A DNA stretch of 8,716 nucleotides, from positions 1 to 8,716 of the forward strand of contig JAPHUI010000096.1 in assembly GCA_026193755.1 (NCBI GenBank), written 5' to 3'. The DNA is from Ignavibacteriaceae bacterium. Lineage in GTDB: Bacteria; Bacteroidota; Ignavibacteria; Ignavibacteriales; Ignavibacteriaceae. Below the pieces are notes generated by a model that saw nothing but the letters and a program-made list of their open reading frames with translations, did not search any database and was not told where the DNA came from. Position 1 is the stretch's first letter. Each line of letters opens with the position of its first letter. Both the position numbers and the translations under genes were made by a program. Shown piece after piece: positions 1-6,705 of this stretch.

Positions 1-333
1 ATTGAAAATATGGAAGGCTCATTAGTTGTTGATCCTATGTTTCTAAAAAAAGCTGAAGATGCATTCGCATTACGCATAAGAGGAGATAGTATGATAAATG
101 CAGGAATAAACGATGGAGATTTGGTAATCGTCTCTCCAAATGAGCAATCTAAAAATGGAGACATCATAGTAGCTATGTTGAATGATGAAGCTACTGTAAA
201 AAGGTTTGAGCTTAAGGATAAAAAAATAAAACTTATTGCAGAAAATAATGCTTACTTACCTATTGAAATTAAAAGCGAAGACGACTTCAAAATAGTTGGT
301 AAAGTAAAAGGTGTCGTGCGCTGGTTAAATTAA
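1..333 (+). CDS. lexA: LexA-type SOS repressor, C-terminal S24 autoprotease domain (5' partial)
   Basis: The gene enters the window already open in frame 1 (it begins Ile-Glu-Asn-Met-Glu-Gly), so the Met codon at position 10 is internal and the DNA-binding domain lies outside. What is visible is the peptidase S24 domain. The nucleophile serine is in R-G-D-S-M (codon 88-90) and the general-base lysine in A-T-V-K-R (codon 199-201). Their spacing of 37 residues equals that of E. coli LexA (Ser119/Lys156). The tail, with A-E-N-N-A-Y and then V-G-K-V-K-G-V-V-R, matches the LexA C-terminus. By family knowledge, RecA-stimulated self-cleavage inactivates the repressor and derepresses SOS genes; the Ala-Gly cleavage site should lie just before the window. 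A UmuD-like or phage repressor is possible, but the tail favours LexA. The next gene starts 14 bp after the stop, so co-transcription is likely. Confidence 0.88.
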   Translation: MENMEGSLVVDPMFLKKAEDAFALRIRGDSMINAGINDGDLVIVSPNEQSKNGDIIVAMLNDEATVKRFELKDKKIKLIAENNAYLPIEIKSEDDFKIVGKVKGVVRWLN

Positions 334-334
334 A

Positions 335-340
335 AAGGAG
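335..340 (+). promoter_or_regulatory. Ribosome binding site of the WYL-like gene
   Basis: AAGGAG lies 7 nt before the ATG at 348, directly after the lexA stop codon. It is one of the clearest Shine-Dalgarno sequences in the window and supports the 348 start. Confidence 0.75.
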
Positions 341-347
341 TGGAACA

Positions 348-596
348 ATGAAAACAGATATATTTATAAAAGCTATGCGTAAAAGAAATAATCTCCGGTT
401 CCTTTATGGCCTACAGGAAATTAATTTGGAACCATATTACATAGCAAAAAATAAATCAGGGAAAAAAGTAATTTATGGAAGATTAAGAAATACGAACGAG
501 ATAAGAAAATTTGAATACGATAAAATTGCTAATATCAGGGTAATTGAATCGTTCAGGTTTTCTCCGCGTATTCCAATTAATTCATTTGCAGTATAA
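348..596 (+). CDS. Small stand-alone WYL-like domain protein (82 aa)
   Basis: This short protein starts at an ATG with a strong ribosome binding site. It has no signal peptide or membrane segment and is rich in Lys/Arg. The layout resembles a WYL domain: an N-terminal helix with A-M-R-K-R-N-N (residues 9-15), a strand L-R-F-L-Y (16-20), L-E-P-Y-Y-I (27-32), a turn K-S-G-K-K (36-40) and strand V-I-Y-G-R (41-45), then I-R-K-F-E-Y-D-K-I (52-60), like the WYL 'R-x-F-x-x-D-R-I' segment, and a final F-S-P-R (71-74). The Trp-Tyr-Leu triad itself is not kept; V-I-Y sits at its place. WYL domains usually sit behind a helix-turn-helix and bind ligands or nucleic acid; no HTH is present here. It follows lexA by 14 bp and is probably co-transcribed. 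The family assignment rests on pattern only, and the function is unknown. Confidence 0.6.
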   Translation: MKTDIFIKAMRKRNNLRFLYGLQEINLEPYYIAKNKSGKKVIYGRLRNTNEIRKFEYDKIANIRVIESFRFSPRIPINSFAV

Positions 597-614
597 AAAT
601 AAATTTATTTTAAT

Positions 615-1043
615 ATGGACATTTCTGAAAGAAAAGCAATCGACTTATTGGTCAACGAGTTCTGGCGGCTTGGTTTCTTCACTGTAAGCAGACGATTAGG
701 AACCTATTTACCTGAACCTGAAAATGTTGGAAAATTTCAGGTTGATGTTATCGGCAGGCAAAAAGAGAAATATGCAATTGGAATAACTTTAGGCAAAGAG
801 GATATTTATAAGTCCGATCTCTTAGAAAAAATTAATTATTTGGCTTCAAGAAAATCCAGAGCATCAGGAAAATCAATTACTCTTTTTATCGGTGTAGAGG
901 ATATTTATTTTAAAAGAGTAAAAGAATTATTACTGAATATTGATGAAAAAATAAGAAGAAATATAAAACTTGTTCGCATTGAGGAAAATAATTTCGGAAA
1001 CCACAAACGGTCTAATCAACACCAGCAGATAATATTTTCTTAA
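615..1043 (+). CDS. Hypothetical protein resembling a PD-(D/E)XK nuclease fold, probably inactive (142 aa)
   Basis: I do not recognise a named family. The protein has an N-terminal amphipathic helix beginning S-E-R-K-A-I (residues 4-9) and ending W-R-L-G-F-F (17-22), then F-Q-V-D-V-I-G (41-47), a strand Y-A-I-G-I-T (53-58), a basic helical stretch (about 70-85), a strand S-I-T-L-F-I (87-92) and another helix. This order (helix, 'VDVIG' aspartate, strand, helix, strand) is that of restriction-endonuclease-like folds. However, where a catalytic E-x-K is expected after Asp44, the sequence reads G-I-T (56-58), so catalytic activity is doubtful. The ATG at 615 has no Shine-Dalgarno, only an AT-rich leader, and follows the previous stop by 18 bp, so it may depend on upstream translation. 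The last 15 or so residues (N, H, Q-rich) look unstructured. The coding call is firm because of length and placement; the fold is tentative. Confidence 0.6.
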   Translation: MDISERKAIDLLVNEFWRLGFFTVSRRLGTYLPEPENVGKFQVDVIGRQKEKYAIGITLGKEDIYKSDLLEKINYLASRKSRASGKSITLFIGVEDIYFKRVKELLLNIDEKIRRNIKLVRIEENNFGNHKRSNQHQQIIFS

Positions 1044-1055
1044 GTAAACCCATCC

Positions 1056-1074
1056 AGGCAGCTTTTTTTTGCCT
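1056..1074 (+). terminator. Weak hairpin with T-rich loop, possible end of the lexA transcript
   Basis: AGGCA (1056-1060) pairs with TGCCT (1070-1074), and one G-T wobble can extend the stem. The loop contains most of an eight-T run, and T-rich sequence follows (TTGTTCCTTTTAA). It sits 12 bp after the stop of the preceding gene, where a terminator would be expected. The stem is short and the T-run is in the loop rather than after the hairpin, so this is weak evidence. Confidence 0.25.
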
Positions 1075-1146
1075 TTGTTCCTTTTAACTTCCCTTGTATT
1101 ATTAAATGGAGAGTTCTGTTTATTATTTATTATGTAAAGGTTTATC

Positions 1147-1173
1147 TTGATTTTATAAGCTTCTGCATATAAC
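1147..1173 (+). promoter_or_regulatory. Possible sigma-70-like promoter for the envelope cluster
   Basis: TTGATT (1147-1152, four of six matches to TTGACA) and TATAAC (1168-1173, five of six to TATAAT) are separated by 15 bp, which is shorter than the ideal 17. Transcription would start near 1180, giving a leader of about 26 nt before the TTG start of uppS. The position is sensible because the 162-bp gap at 1044-1205 is the widest between genes here. AT-rich DNA yields such matches by chance, hence the low confidence. Confidence 0.3.
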
Positions 1174-1205
1174 TTTACAGGCTTATTCAAATTAAGTGTT
1201 TAACA

Positions 1206-2024
1206 TTGGCAGGAAAAAAATCACAATCTGATAAAGCTCTTCAGGAGGAGCTTAAAAAGAGCGGCGATATTCCCACCCATATTGCTATAATAATGGATGG
1301 TAATGGAAGATGGGCAAAAAAACGTGGACTTCCTCGGGTTGCCGGGCATCGAAGAGGTGTTGAAACGGTCCGTGAAATTGTTGAAACTTGCGCCGAAATC
1401 GGGGTAAAGTATCTTACACTCTATACATTCTCTACTGAAAATTGGAAGCGACCTAAAGATGAAGTATCTACCTTAATGAGACTTTTGCTAAAAAGCTTGA
1501 AAGACAGACTCGATGAATTGGATAAAAACGATATCAAACTGACGTGTATTGGGAACATTGAGTCACTACCTACCGTCGTACAGAGACAGCTTCTTGAAGA
1601 TATAGAAAGAACGAAGAATAACAAGAGGATGACTTTAAATCTGGCATTAAGTTATAGTGGTCGATGGGAGCTTTTGGAAGCTGTTAAAAATATTTCCAAA
1701 GATGTATCAGGAGGGAAGTTGTCTGCTGATTCAATAACAGAAAAATGTATTTCAGATCATTTAACTACTAAGAACATGCCCGATCCTGAATTGCTTATAA
1801 GAACCAGTGGAGAGTTTAGAGTAAGTAATTTCCTGCTCTGGCAAATCGCATATTCAGAATTTGTAATATTAGATGTTTATTGGCCGGATTTTTCCAGGAA
1901 ACACCTCTACGATGCTGTTAAGCAATATCAGAAACGAGAAAGAAGATTCGGGAAGGTCAGTGAGCAGATACATAATTCAATACTTGAAAATCAAACAAAG
2001 GATTCACCTCTTGAAGTTTCCTAG
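1206..2024 (+). CDS. uppS: Undecaprenyl diphosphate synthase (cis-prenyltransferase)
   Basis: UppS condenses isopentenyl diphosphates onto farnesyl diphosphate to give C55 undecaprenyl diphosphate, the lipid carrier for peptidoglycan and surface polysaccharide. All hallmark motifs are present: I-M-D-G-N-G-R-W (residues 29-36, with catalytic Asp31), G-H-R-R-G (47-51), Y-T-F-S-T-E-N-W (73-80), L-S-Y-S-G-R (148-153), and D-P-E-L-L-I-R-T-S-G-E followed by R-V-S-N-F-L-L-W-Q (193-213, holding the diphosphate-binding Arg199, Arg205 and Ser207), then W-P-D-F. At 272 residues it is slightly longer than the usual 240-255, with a polar 24-residue N-terminal extension and a short tail. The start is the TTG at 1206, as no ATG occurs before the one inside the first motif (1293); no Shine-Dalgarno precedes it, so the start is uncertain by some residues. 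Its 3' end overlaps bamA by 14 bp. Confidence 0.95.
   Translation: MAGKKSQSDKALQEELKKSGDIPTHIAIIMDGNGRWAKKRGLPRVAGHRRGVETVREIVETCAEIGVKYLTLYTFSTENWKRPKDEVSTLMRLLLKSLKDRLDELDKNDIKLTCIGNIESLPTVVQRQLLEDIERTKNNKRMTLNLALSYSGRWELLEAVKNISKDVSGGKLSADSITEKCISDHLTTKNMPDPELLIRTSGEFRVSNFLLWQIAYSEFVILDVYWPDFSRKHLYDAVKQYQKRERRFGKVSEQIHNSILENQTKDSPLEVS
1997..2002 (+). promoter_or_regulatory. Ribosome binding site that sets the bamA start
   Basis: AAAGGA inside the 3' end of uppS lies 8 nt before a TTG at 2011. Starting there gives a protein beginning M-K-F-P-R with a classic signal peptide. This favours 2011 over the ATG at 1873 in the same frame, which would overlap uppS by 152 bp and place 46 residues without membrane character in front of the signal peptide. 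Confidence 0.7.
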
Positions 2025-4494
2025 GCTTGCGGTTTTATTATTAGCCTTTTTCCTTTCAGTTTCAACTTTCCCGCAGGGAACTCAGAAGAGTTATAAAATT
2101 TTAGGCATTTCAGTTGAAGGAAATAAGTCAGCCGATGCTGCAACTATTATTGCGAATAGCGGATTGAAAGTAGGCGGCGAAATCCAAGTACCCGGTGACC
2201 AAACACTTAATGCAATCAAACAACTTTGGGCTTTGAATATTTTCTCTGATATTCAAATCTTAATTGAAAGAGAAATCAATGAAGGAGCTTTTCTTCTTAT
2301 TAAAGTTAAAGAGTATCCAAGGCTCGAGCGTGTTGTAATTGAAGGTAATGATGAGATAGATACTGATGATATTGAAAAGAAAATAACTTTTTTACGTGGA
2401 ACTGTACTATCTCCTCAATCGATTGCAAAACTTAAAATTCGAATAAAAGATCTGTATGGTGAAGAAGGGTATCTCAATGCAAAGATTACAGATAATATTT
2501 ATGATTATCTGGATGCCGATACTTTAGATGAGGATATTACTGTTACCTGGCGGAATGAAAAAGATTTTTCTGATGAATATAATTACACTTATGAAAGTGA
2601 TGAACGTATTTATTCAAATCTTATCTCAAGAATAAAAGACCGCGTTTTATTGAAGCTGTCAATTGAAGAGGGGGACGAAGTTATTGTTAGAAAAATTGAG
2701 TTTCACGGTAATGAAGTTTTTGATGACGGTGAACTTGCCGGTGAAATGGACGAAACAAGTGAATCTGTCTGGTGGAAGTTTTGGTCAAGCGCACAATTTA
2801 AACCTAAGGATTTTGAAAAAGATAAACAGTTGGTTGTAGACTATTACCGAAAGAATGGTTATCGGGATGCTGAAGTATTGGATGATTCGCTTATATATTC
2901 TGACAATAAAAAAGATCTTAAAATAGTTATAGATGTCTATGAAGGACCACAATATAAAGTTAGAAATATAACTTTTGAAGGAAACACAGTTTATCCTGAT
3001 TATGTTCTTGCTGAGAGATTGGATTTTTCCAAAGGCGATATTTATGACTATGAAAAATTCCAGAGGAATCTCCATGGCAATGAAGCACAAACCGATATAT
3101 CAGCCCTTTACCTTGACAATGGTTATTTAACATTTAATGTTCAGTCCGAAGAAAAGAAAGTTGCTGCTGATTCAATAGATTTTCATATAAGAATAGAAGA
3201 GCGCAACCAATTCAAAGTTTCGCGTGTTGAAATAGCAGGGAACACCAAAACAAAAGACAAAGTTATACGAAGAGAACTTTATACAATACCGGGAGATTAT
3301 TTTAACCGTGCATTTCTGTTCAGGAGTGTTCAGCAGCTTGCCAATTTACAATACTTTAATGCTGAAAAGCTCTATGGACCTGGTGGTATTGATACCAAGC
3401 TTGAAAGTGACAGCACAGTATCTGTTATATTTAACGTAGAAGAAAAATCAAGTGATTATCTTAATGCTTCGGTTGGTTACAGTGGTAGTTTTGGCTTTAG
3501 CGGATCAATCGGCGTTACTCTTACAAACTTCTCAATTGCTGAACCATTCTCACTCGGTGGCGGACAGGTACTTAATTTCAATTGGCAATTCGGTTTCGGG
3601 AACATTTATCGGACTTTTACAATAGGATTCACAGAACCATGGATGTTCGACACCCCTACTTCAGTTGGAGTCGATGTGTTTGATACTCGTCAGCAGTACG
3701 TATATGATTTACGTCAGACCGGAGGCACTTTAAGAGTCGGCAGAAGACTTAAATGGCCGGATGATTTTTTCTACGTACAGGGAAGATTCAGGTATCAATA
3801 TAATAATGTACTTCAGGGACAAAATTTTTACAAGGAGGGTGTAACTCACCAATACACTCTCGGTGTTACATTTAGCCGAAGAAACATTGACAACCCTATT
3901 TTTCCATCTCAGGGCTCGGCATTTACACTCGATATGGAAATTTCCGGCGGTCCTTTCTTACCCGGCGATGTGGATTACACAAAAAACTTGTTCAAAGCGG
4001 AATGGTACAAGCGTATGTTTAATTCAAACAGAGTTGCATTTTACACTGTTGCAGATTTTGGATATATAGATGAGATAGTCAAAGGAACACCTATTCAGCC
4101 CTTTGAATTCTTTTATATGGGTGGTAATGGTTTGGTAATTGCAACAATTCCTTTAAGAGGTTATGAAGATAGGAGCGTTGGACCGAGAAACGTCTTCGGT
4201 CAGGTTATTGGCGGTAGAGTCTATTCAAAAATAGGAGCAGAATTGCGCTTTGCGGTTACTCTCGAACCCATCCCCCTGTATCTTTTAACATTTGCAGAAG
4301 CAGGAAACGTTTTTGAAAGTTTTAGTAAAACCGATATTTTTGATATGCGAAGATCGGCAGGAGTGGGCGCAAGGCTTTTAATTAATCCTATCGGTTTAAT
4401 AGGATTTGATTTTGGTTATGGTTTTGATCGTAAAATTGTTGATGGACGAGATCCTGCATGGCTTTTCCATTTTCAATTCGGAAGAGGTTTTTAG
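2011..4494 (+). CDS. bamA: BamA, outer-membrane beta-barrel assembly factor (Omp85 family)
   Basis: BamA is the essential outer-membrane insertase: periplasmic POTRA domains receive unfolded barrels and the C-terminal barrel inserts them. With the TTG start at 2011 the protein has 827 residues. It opens with a Sec signal peptide (about 1-23, no lipobox cysteine). Five POTRA domains follow at roughly 27-101, 102-223, 224-312, 315-397 and 400-478, most recognisable by a repeated 'I-x-x-x-G-N' turn (V-E-G-N, I-E-G-N, F-H-G-N, F-E-G-N, I-A-G-N). The barrel spans about 480-827, with F-Y-M-G-G (701-705), the loop-6 motif as L-R-G-Y (715-718) and a terminal phenylalanine, the usual recognition residue. 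POTRA2 is enlarged by an acidic segment (about residues 165-211). bamA overlaps uppS by 14 bp, suggesting translational coupling, and is followed 35 bp later by skp genes whose products chaperone its substrates. The family is certain; the exact start is likely. Confidence 0.95.
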   Translation: MKFPRLAVLLLAFFLSVSTFPQGTQKSYKILGISVEGNKSADAATIIANSGLKVGGEIQVPGDQTLNAIKQLWALNIFSDIQILIEREINEGAFLLIKVKEYPRLERVVIEGNDEIDTDDIEKKITFLRGTVLSPQSIAKLKIRIKDLYGEEGYLNAKITDNIYDYLDADTLDEDITVTWRNEKDFSDEYNYTYESDERIYSNLISRIKDRVLLKLSIEEGDEVIVRKIEFHGNEVFDDGELAGEMDETSESVWWKFWSSAQFKPKDFEKDKQLVVDYYRKNGYRDAEVLDDSLIYSDNKKDLKIVIDVYEGPQYKVRNITFEGNTVYPDYVLAERLDFSKGDIYDYEKFQRNLHGNEAQTDISALYLDNGYLTFNVQSEEKKVAADSIDFHIRIEERNQFKVSRVEIAGNTKTKDKVIRRELYTIPGDYFNRAFLFRSVQQLANLQYFNAEKLYGPGGIDTKLESDSTVSVIFNVEEKSSDYLNASVGYSGSFGFSGSIGVTLTNFSIAEPFSLGGGQVLNFNWQFGFGNIYRTFTIGFTEPWMFDTPTSVGVDVFDTRQQYVYDLRQTGGTLRVGRRLKWPDDFFYVQGRFRYQYNNVLQGQNFYKEGVTHQYTLGVTFSRRNIDNPIFPSQGSAFTLDMEISGGPFLPGDVDYTKNLFKAEWYKRMFNSNRVAFYTVADFGYIDEIVKGTPIQPFEFFYMGGNGLVIATIPLRGYEDRSVGPRNVFGQVIGGRVYSKIGAELRFAVTLEPIPLYLLTFAEAGNVFESFSKTDIFDMRRSAGVGARLLINPIGLIGFDFGYGFDRKIVDGRDPAWLFHFQFGRGF

Positions 4495-4517
4495 TTCTAC
4501 AAAATTCAAAATAAAAT

Positions 4518-4522
4518 AAGGA
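4518..4522 (+). promoter_or_regulatory. Ribosome binding site of the first skp gene
   Basis: AAGGA lies 7 nt before the GTG at 4530. It supports this non-ATG start, which also yields a complete signal peptide. Confidence 0.65.
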
Positions 4523-4529
4523 AAAAACT

Positions 4530-5051
4530 GTGAGAAAATATCTTGTAATTTTATTTGTGCTTCTCAGTGTAACTGTTTTTGCACAAAGCCCGCAGAAACT
4601 TGGGTATGTTGATTCTCAGATAATTCTTACTCAATTACCCGAAGCAATTAAAGCTCAGAGCGATCTCGATGCATTGACCAACCTATGGTCAAATCAACTT
4701 GATTCAATGACGCTTTCATATCAGCAATTACTTGCTGACTACCAGAAGCAGGCCACTGCAATGACTGATGAGCAGAAACTAACAAAGCAGCAGGAACTTA
4801 TTGCAATGGAACAAAATATTCTGGGTTTCCGAAATCAGAAATTTGGTCAGCCTAATGGAGCAATTTATTCGAAACAGGAAGAGATTTTTGCACCTGTTAA
4901 AATGAAAATTTATGCTGCTATCGAAGCAGTTGCCAAAGGCGAAGGAATGCAATTTGTTTTCGATAAAAGCGGTGATATTATTCTGCTTTATGCCGATGCT
5001 GCATATGATATAACATTTAAAGTCCTGGATAATCTGAAAAGGGGCAAATAA
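4530..5051 (+). CDS. skp: Skp/OmpH-family periplasmic chaperone, copy 1 (Gln-rich helix)
   Basis: Skp-family proteins are small periplasmic trimers whose coiled-coil arms hold unfolded outer-membrane proteins on the way to BamA. This 173-residue protein has a signal peptide (residues 1-18, cut after V-F-A), then K-L-G-Y-V-D-S (23-29), the usual first strand of the family. A long helical arm follows (about 37-118), and a C-terminal strand region F-V-F-D-K-S-G-D-I (142-150) closes the body domain. The arm is unusually rich in Gln and Leu and poor in Lys compared with the second copy. The start is a GTG with a good ribosome binding site. It lies 35 bp after bamA and 81 bp before a paralogue with which it aligns almost without gaps. 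The family is clear; that it acts with the adjacent BamA is inferred from context. Confidence 0.88.
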   Translation: MRKYLVILFVLLSVTVFAQSPQKLGYVDSQIILTQLPEAIKAQSDLDALTNLWSNQLDSMTLSYQQLLADYQKQATAMTDEQKLTKQQELIAMEQNILGFRNQKFGQPNGAIYSKQEEIFAPVKMKIYAAIEAVAKGEGMQFVFDKSGDIILLYADAAYDITFKVLDNLKRGK

Positions 5052-5071
5052 TTTCATTTATTTTAGTGTGC

Positions 5072-5099
5072 AGGTTCTTTCTATTTGCGGAAAGAACCT
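5072..5099 (+). terminator. Perfect 10-bp stem-loop between the two skp genes
   Basis: AGGTTCTTTC (5072-5081) is the exact reverse complement of GAAAGAACCT (5090-5099), with an 8-nt loop. The sequence after it is TTAATTAAAAAATTT, so only a poor T-tract follows on this strand. It sits 20 bp after the first skp stop and 33 bp before the second skp start. It could be a leaky terminator that lowers downstream expression, or an RNA-stabilising or processing hairpin. The inverted repeat is certain; the role is not. Confidence 0.5.
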
Positions 5100-5132
5100 T
5101 TAATTAAAAAATTTATACTCCACGGAGTTAGT

Positions 5133-5651
5133 ATGAAATTAACTATCATTTCCCTGGTTGTTCTCCTGCCAATATTCTCTTCTGTTAGCAGTGCACAATT
5201 AAAAGTCGGTTATGTCGATTCAGATACAATAATGGATAATTTACCAGATGTACAGGACGCAAGACAAAAACTGGATGCTTTGATACAAGAATGGCAGAAT
5301 GAATTGAAAGAAATGGAATCAAATTTAAAGGCAAAGAAAGATGATTATGAAAAACGAAAACTTATTATGACCGGAGAGACAAGTACAGAAGCTTTGGCTG
5401 AAATAGCTAAACTCGAAAAGGAAATAACTGACTACCGTGATAAAAAGTTTGGAGCCAATGGAGAATTATTTCAGAAGCAGGATGAGTTAATGAAACCTGT
5501 TCAAAATAAAATTTTTAATACTATAAAAGATATCGCTTTAGAGGATGATCTTGATTTTGTTTTCGATAGAAGCGGTGATATTATGTTTCTTTATGCTAAA
5601 GAAAAGTACGACTTAACAGCAAGAGTTTTAGAAAGACTGAAACTTGAATAA
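5133..5651 (+). CDS. skp: Skp/OmpH-family periplasmic chaperone, copy 2 (highly charged helix)
   Basis: This second Skp-like protein has 172 residues from the ATG at 5133, which is preceded by GGAG (5124-5127) 5 nt upstream. An earlier in-frame TTG at 5085 is rejected because it falls inside the stem-loop and would put polar residues before the signal peptide. The signal peptide covers residues 1-21 (cut after S-S-A), followed by K-V-G-Y-V-D-S (24-30), a long helical arm (about 37-118) very rich in Lys and Glu, and F-V-F-D-R-S-G-D-I (142-150). These landmarks sit at nearly the same positions as in copy 1, indicating tandem duplication, but the arm has diverged strongly in charge. By family knowledge it should be a periplasmic holdase for outer-membrane proteins. 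Its end overlaps the lpxD start by 8 bp. Confidence 0.88.
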   Translation: MKLTIISLVVLLPIFSSVSSAQLKVGYVDSDTIMDNLPDVQDARQKLDALIQEWQNELKEMESNLKAKKDDYEKRKLIMTGETSTEALAEIAKLEKEITDYRDKKFGANGELFQKQDELMKPVQNKIFNTIKDIALEDDLDFVFDRSGDIMFLYAKEKYDLTARVLERLKLE

Positions 5652-6705
5652 ACCATTAAACCTTCCGCTAAAAAAAATTGCTGAACTTGTTAAAGGTAAG
5701 GTGTATGGAGATGAAGACCTAGTAGTTACCTCTCTTGCGAGAATTGAAGAAGCACAAAAAGGCGATCTTACATTTTTATACCTTTCGAACTATGAAAAAT
5801 TTTTTGAAAATACCGCAGCTTCGGCAATTCTGGTAAAAACCGGCTTTAACAAATCACGCAATGACCTTTCTTATATTGAAGTTGACCATCCCGAACAAGC
5901 CTTTTCGTTTATTATAATGAATTTCTTTTCTCAACAAATTATTCTTGAAGGGATTGATGAAACTGCATTTGTGCACCCATCTTCTACTTTAGGTGAAAAC
6001 GTTACGTTAGGTAAGAATGTTGTTGTAGGTGCGAATTGTGTGCTTGGTAAGAATGTTAAAATATTTCACAATACTGTTCTTCTGGAAAATGTGAAAGTCG
6101 GTGGTGATTCAATTATTTATCAGAACGTTAGTATTCGTGAAGATTGTAAAATTGGAAAGGGAGTAATAATTCATGCTGGCGCTGTAATTGGAGCAGATGG
6201 TTTTGGCTATCAGAAAGATGGCAAAGGTGTTTATAATAAAATTCCCCAGATTGGAAATGTTGTTATTGAAGATGATGTGGAAATAGGGGCAAATACCACA
6301 ATTGACAGAGCCGCACTTGGCAGCACTCGAATCATGAAAGGGGCTAAAATTGATAACCTTGTTCAGATAGCTCACAATGTTACTGTAGGAACCAATACCG
6401 TTATTTCGGCACAAAGTGGAGTTTCCGGAAGTGTAAAGATTGGTAACAACGTTATTGTTGCAGGTCAGGTTGGAATTGCCGGACATCTTGAGATTACAGA
6501 TAATGTGGTTCTTATGGCTCAGTCTGGTGTTCCAAAAACTATTTCAAAACCAGGATTGTATTTTGGTTATCCAGCTAAAGAAGCCAGAACAGCTAAGATT
6601 CTTGAAGCTCATTTTAGAAATTTCCCTGAATATGTAGAACGAATTAAAAAGCTTGAAGAAGAAATTAAAAAATTGAAAGAAGAACTTCCTGGAAAGAAAA
6701 CCTGA
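5644..6705 (+). CDS. lpxD: LpxD, UDP-3-O-acylglucosamine N-acyltransferase
   Basis: LpxD transfers a 3-hydroxyacyl chain from acyl carrier protein to the 2-amine of UDP-3-O-acylglucosamine, the third step of lipid A synthesis, in the cytoplasm. The 353-residue protein (E. coli: 341) has an N-terminal uridine-binding domain (about 7-105), then a left-handed beta-helix of hexapeptide repeats (about 108-296; many I/V-G-x-N/D steps). Diagnostic pieces are G-A-D-G-F-G-Y (183-189) and [11 protein letters not shown] (236-246), in which His244 matches the catalytic His239 of E. coli. The C-terminal 30 residues form a charged helix (E-R-I-K-K-L-E-E), probably a short coiled coil in the trimer. The start is a TTG overlapping the skp stop by 8 bp; no good Shine-Dalgarno is seen, so translation is probably coupled to skp. 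The product is certain. Confidence 0.95.
   Translation: MNKPLNLPLKKIAELVKGKVYGDEDLVVTSLARIEEAQKGDLTFLYLSNYEKFFENTAASAILVKTGFNKSRNDLSYIEVDHPEQAFSFIIMNFFSQQIILEGIDETAFVHPSSTLGENVTLGKNVVVGANCVLGKNVKIFHNTVLLENVKVGGDSIIYQNVSIREDCKIGKGVIIHAGAVIGADGFGYQKDGKGVYNKIPQIGNVVIEDDVEIGANTTIDRAALGSTRIMKGAKIDNLVQIAHNVTVGTNTVISAQSGVSGSVKIGNNVIVAGQVGIAGHLEITDNVVLMAQSGVPKTISKPGLYFGYPAKEARTAKILEAHFRNFPEYVERIKKLEEEIKKLKEELPGKKT

Noticed and set aside
930..1190. Minus-strand open frame spanning the gap between the nuclease-like gene and uppS
   Set aside because: Composition is typical of a chance frame in AT-rich DNA; it overlaps the upstream gene and shows no recognisable motif.
1243..1250. AGGAGGAG, a near-perfect Shine-Dalgarno, inside the 5' end of uppS
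   Set aside because: No ATG, GTG or TTG follows at a usable distance in the uppS frame (the next ATG is at 1293 inside the catalytic motif). It simply encodes Gln-Glu-Glu.
1873..2010. Possible 46-residue N-terminal extension of BamA from the ATG at 1873
   Set aside because: It lies wholly inside uppS in another frame, shows no signal-peptide character, and a better start with a ribosome site exists at 2011.
6109..6486. Minus-strand open frame opposite lpxD
   Set aside because: It mirrors the hexapeptide-repeat coding of lpxD (Asn/Ser-rich antisense) and has no independent support.
5980..6500. Repetitive look of the DNA in lpxD (and in lpxA at 8260-8700)
   Set aside because: The periodicity of about 18 bp reflects hexapeptide repeats of the beta-helix proteins, not a DNA repeat array or CRISPR.
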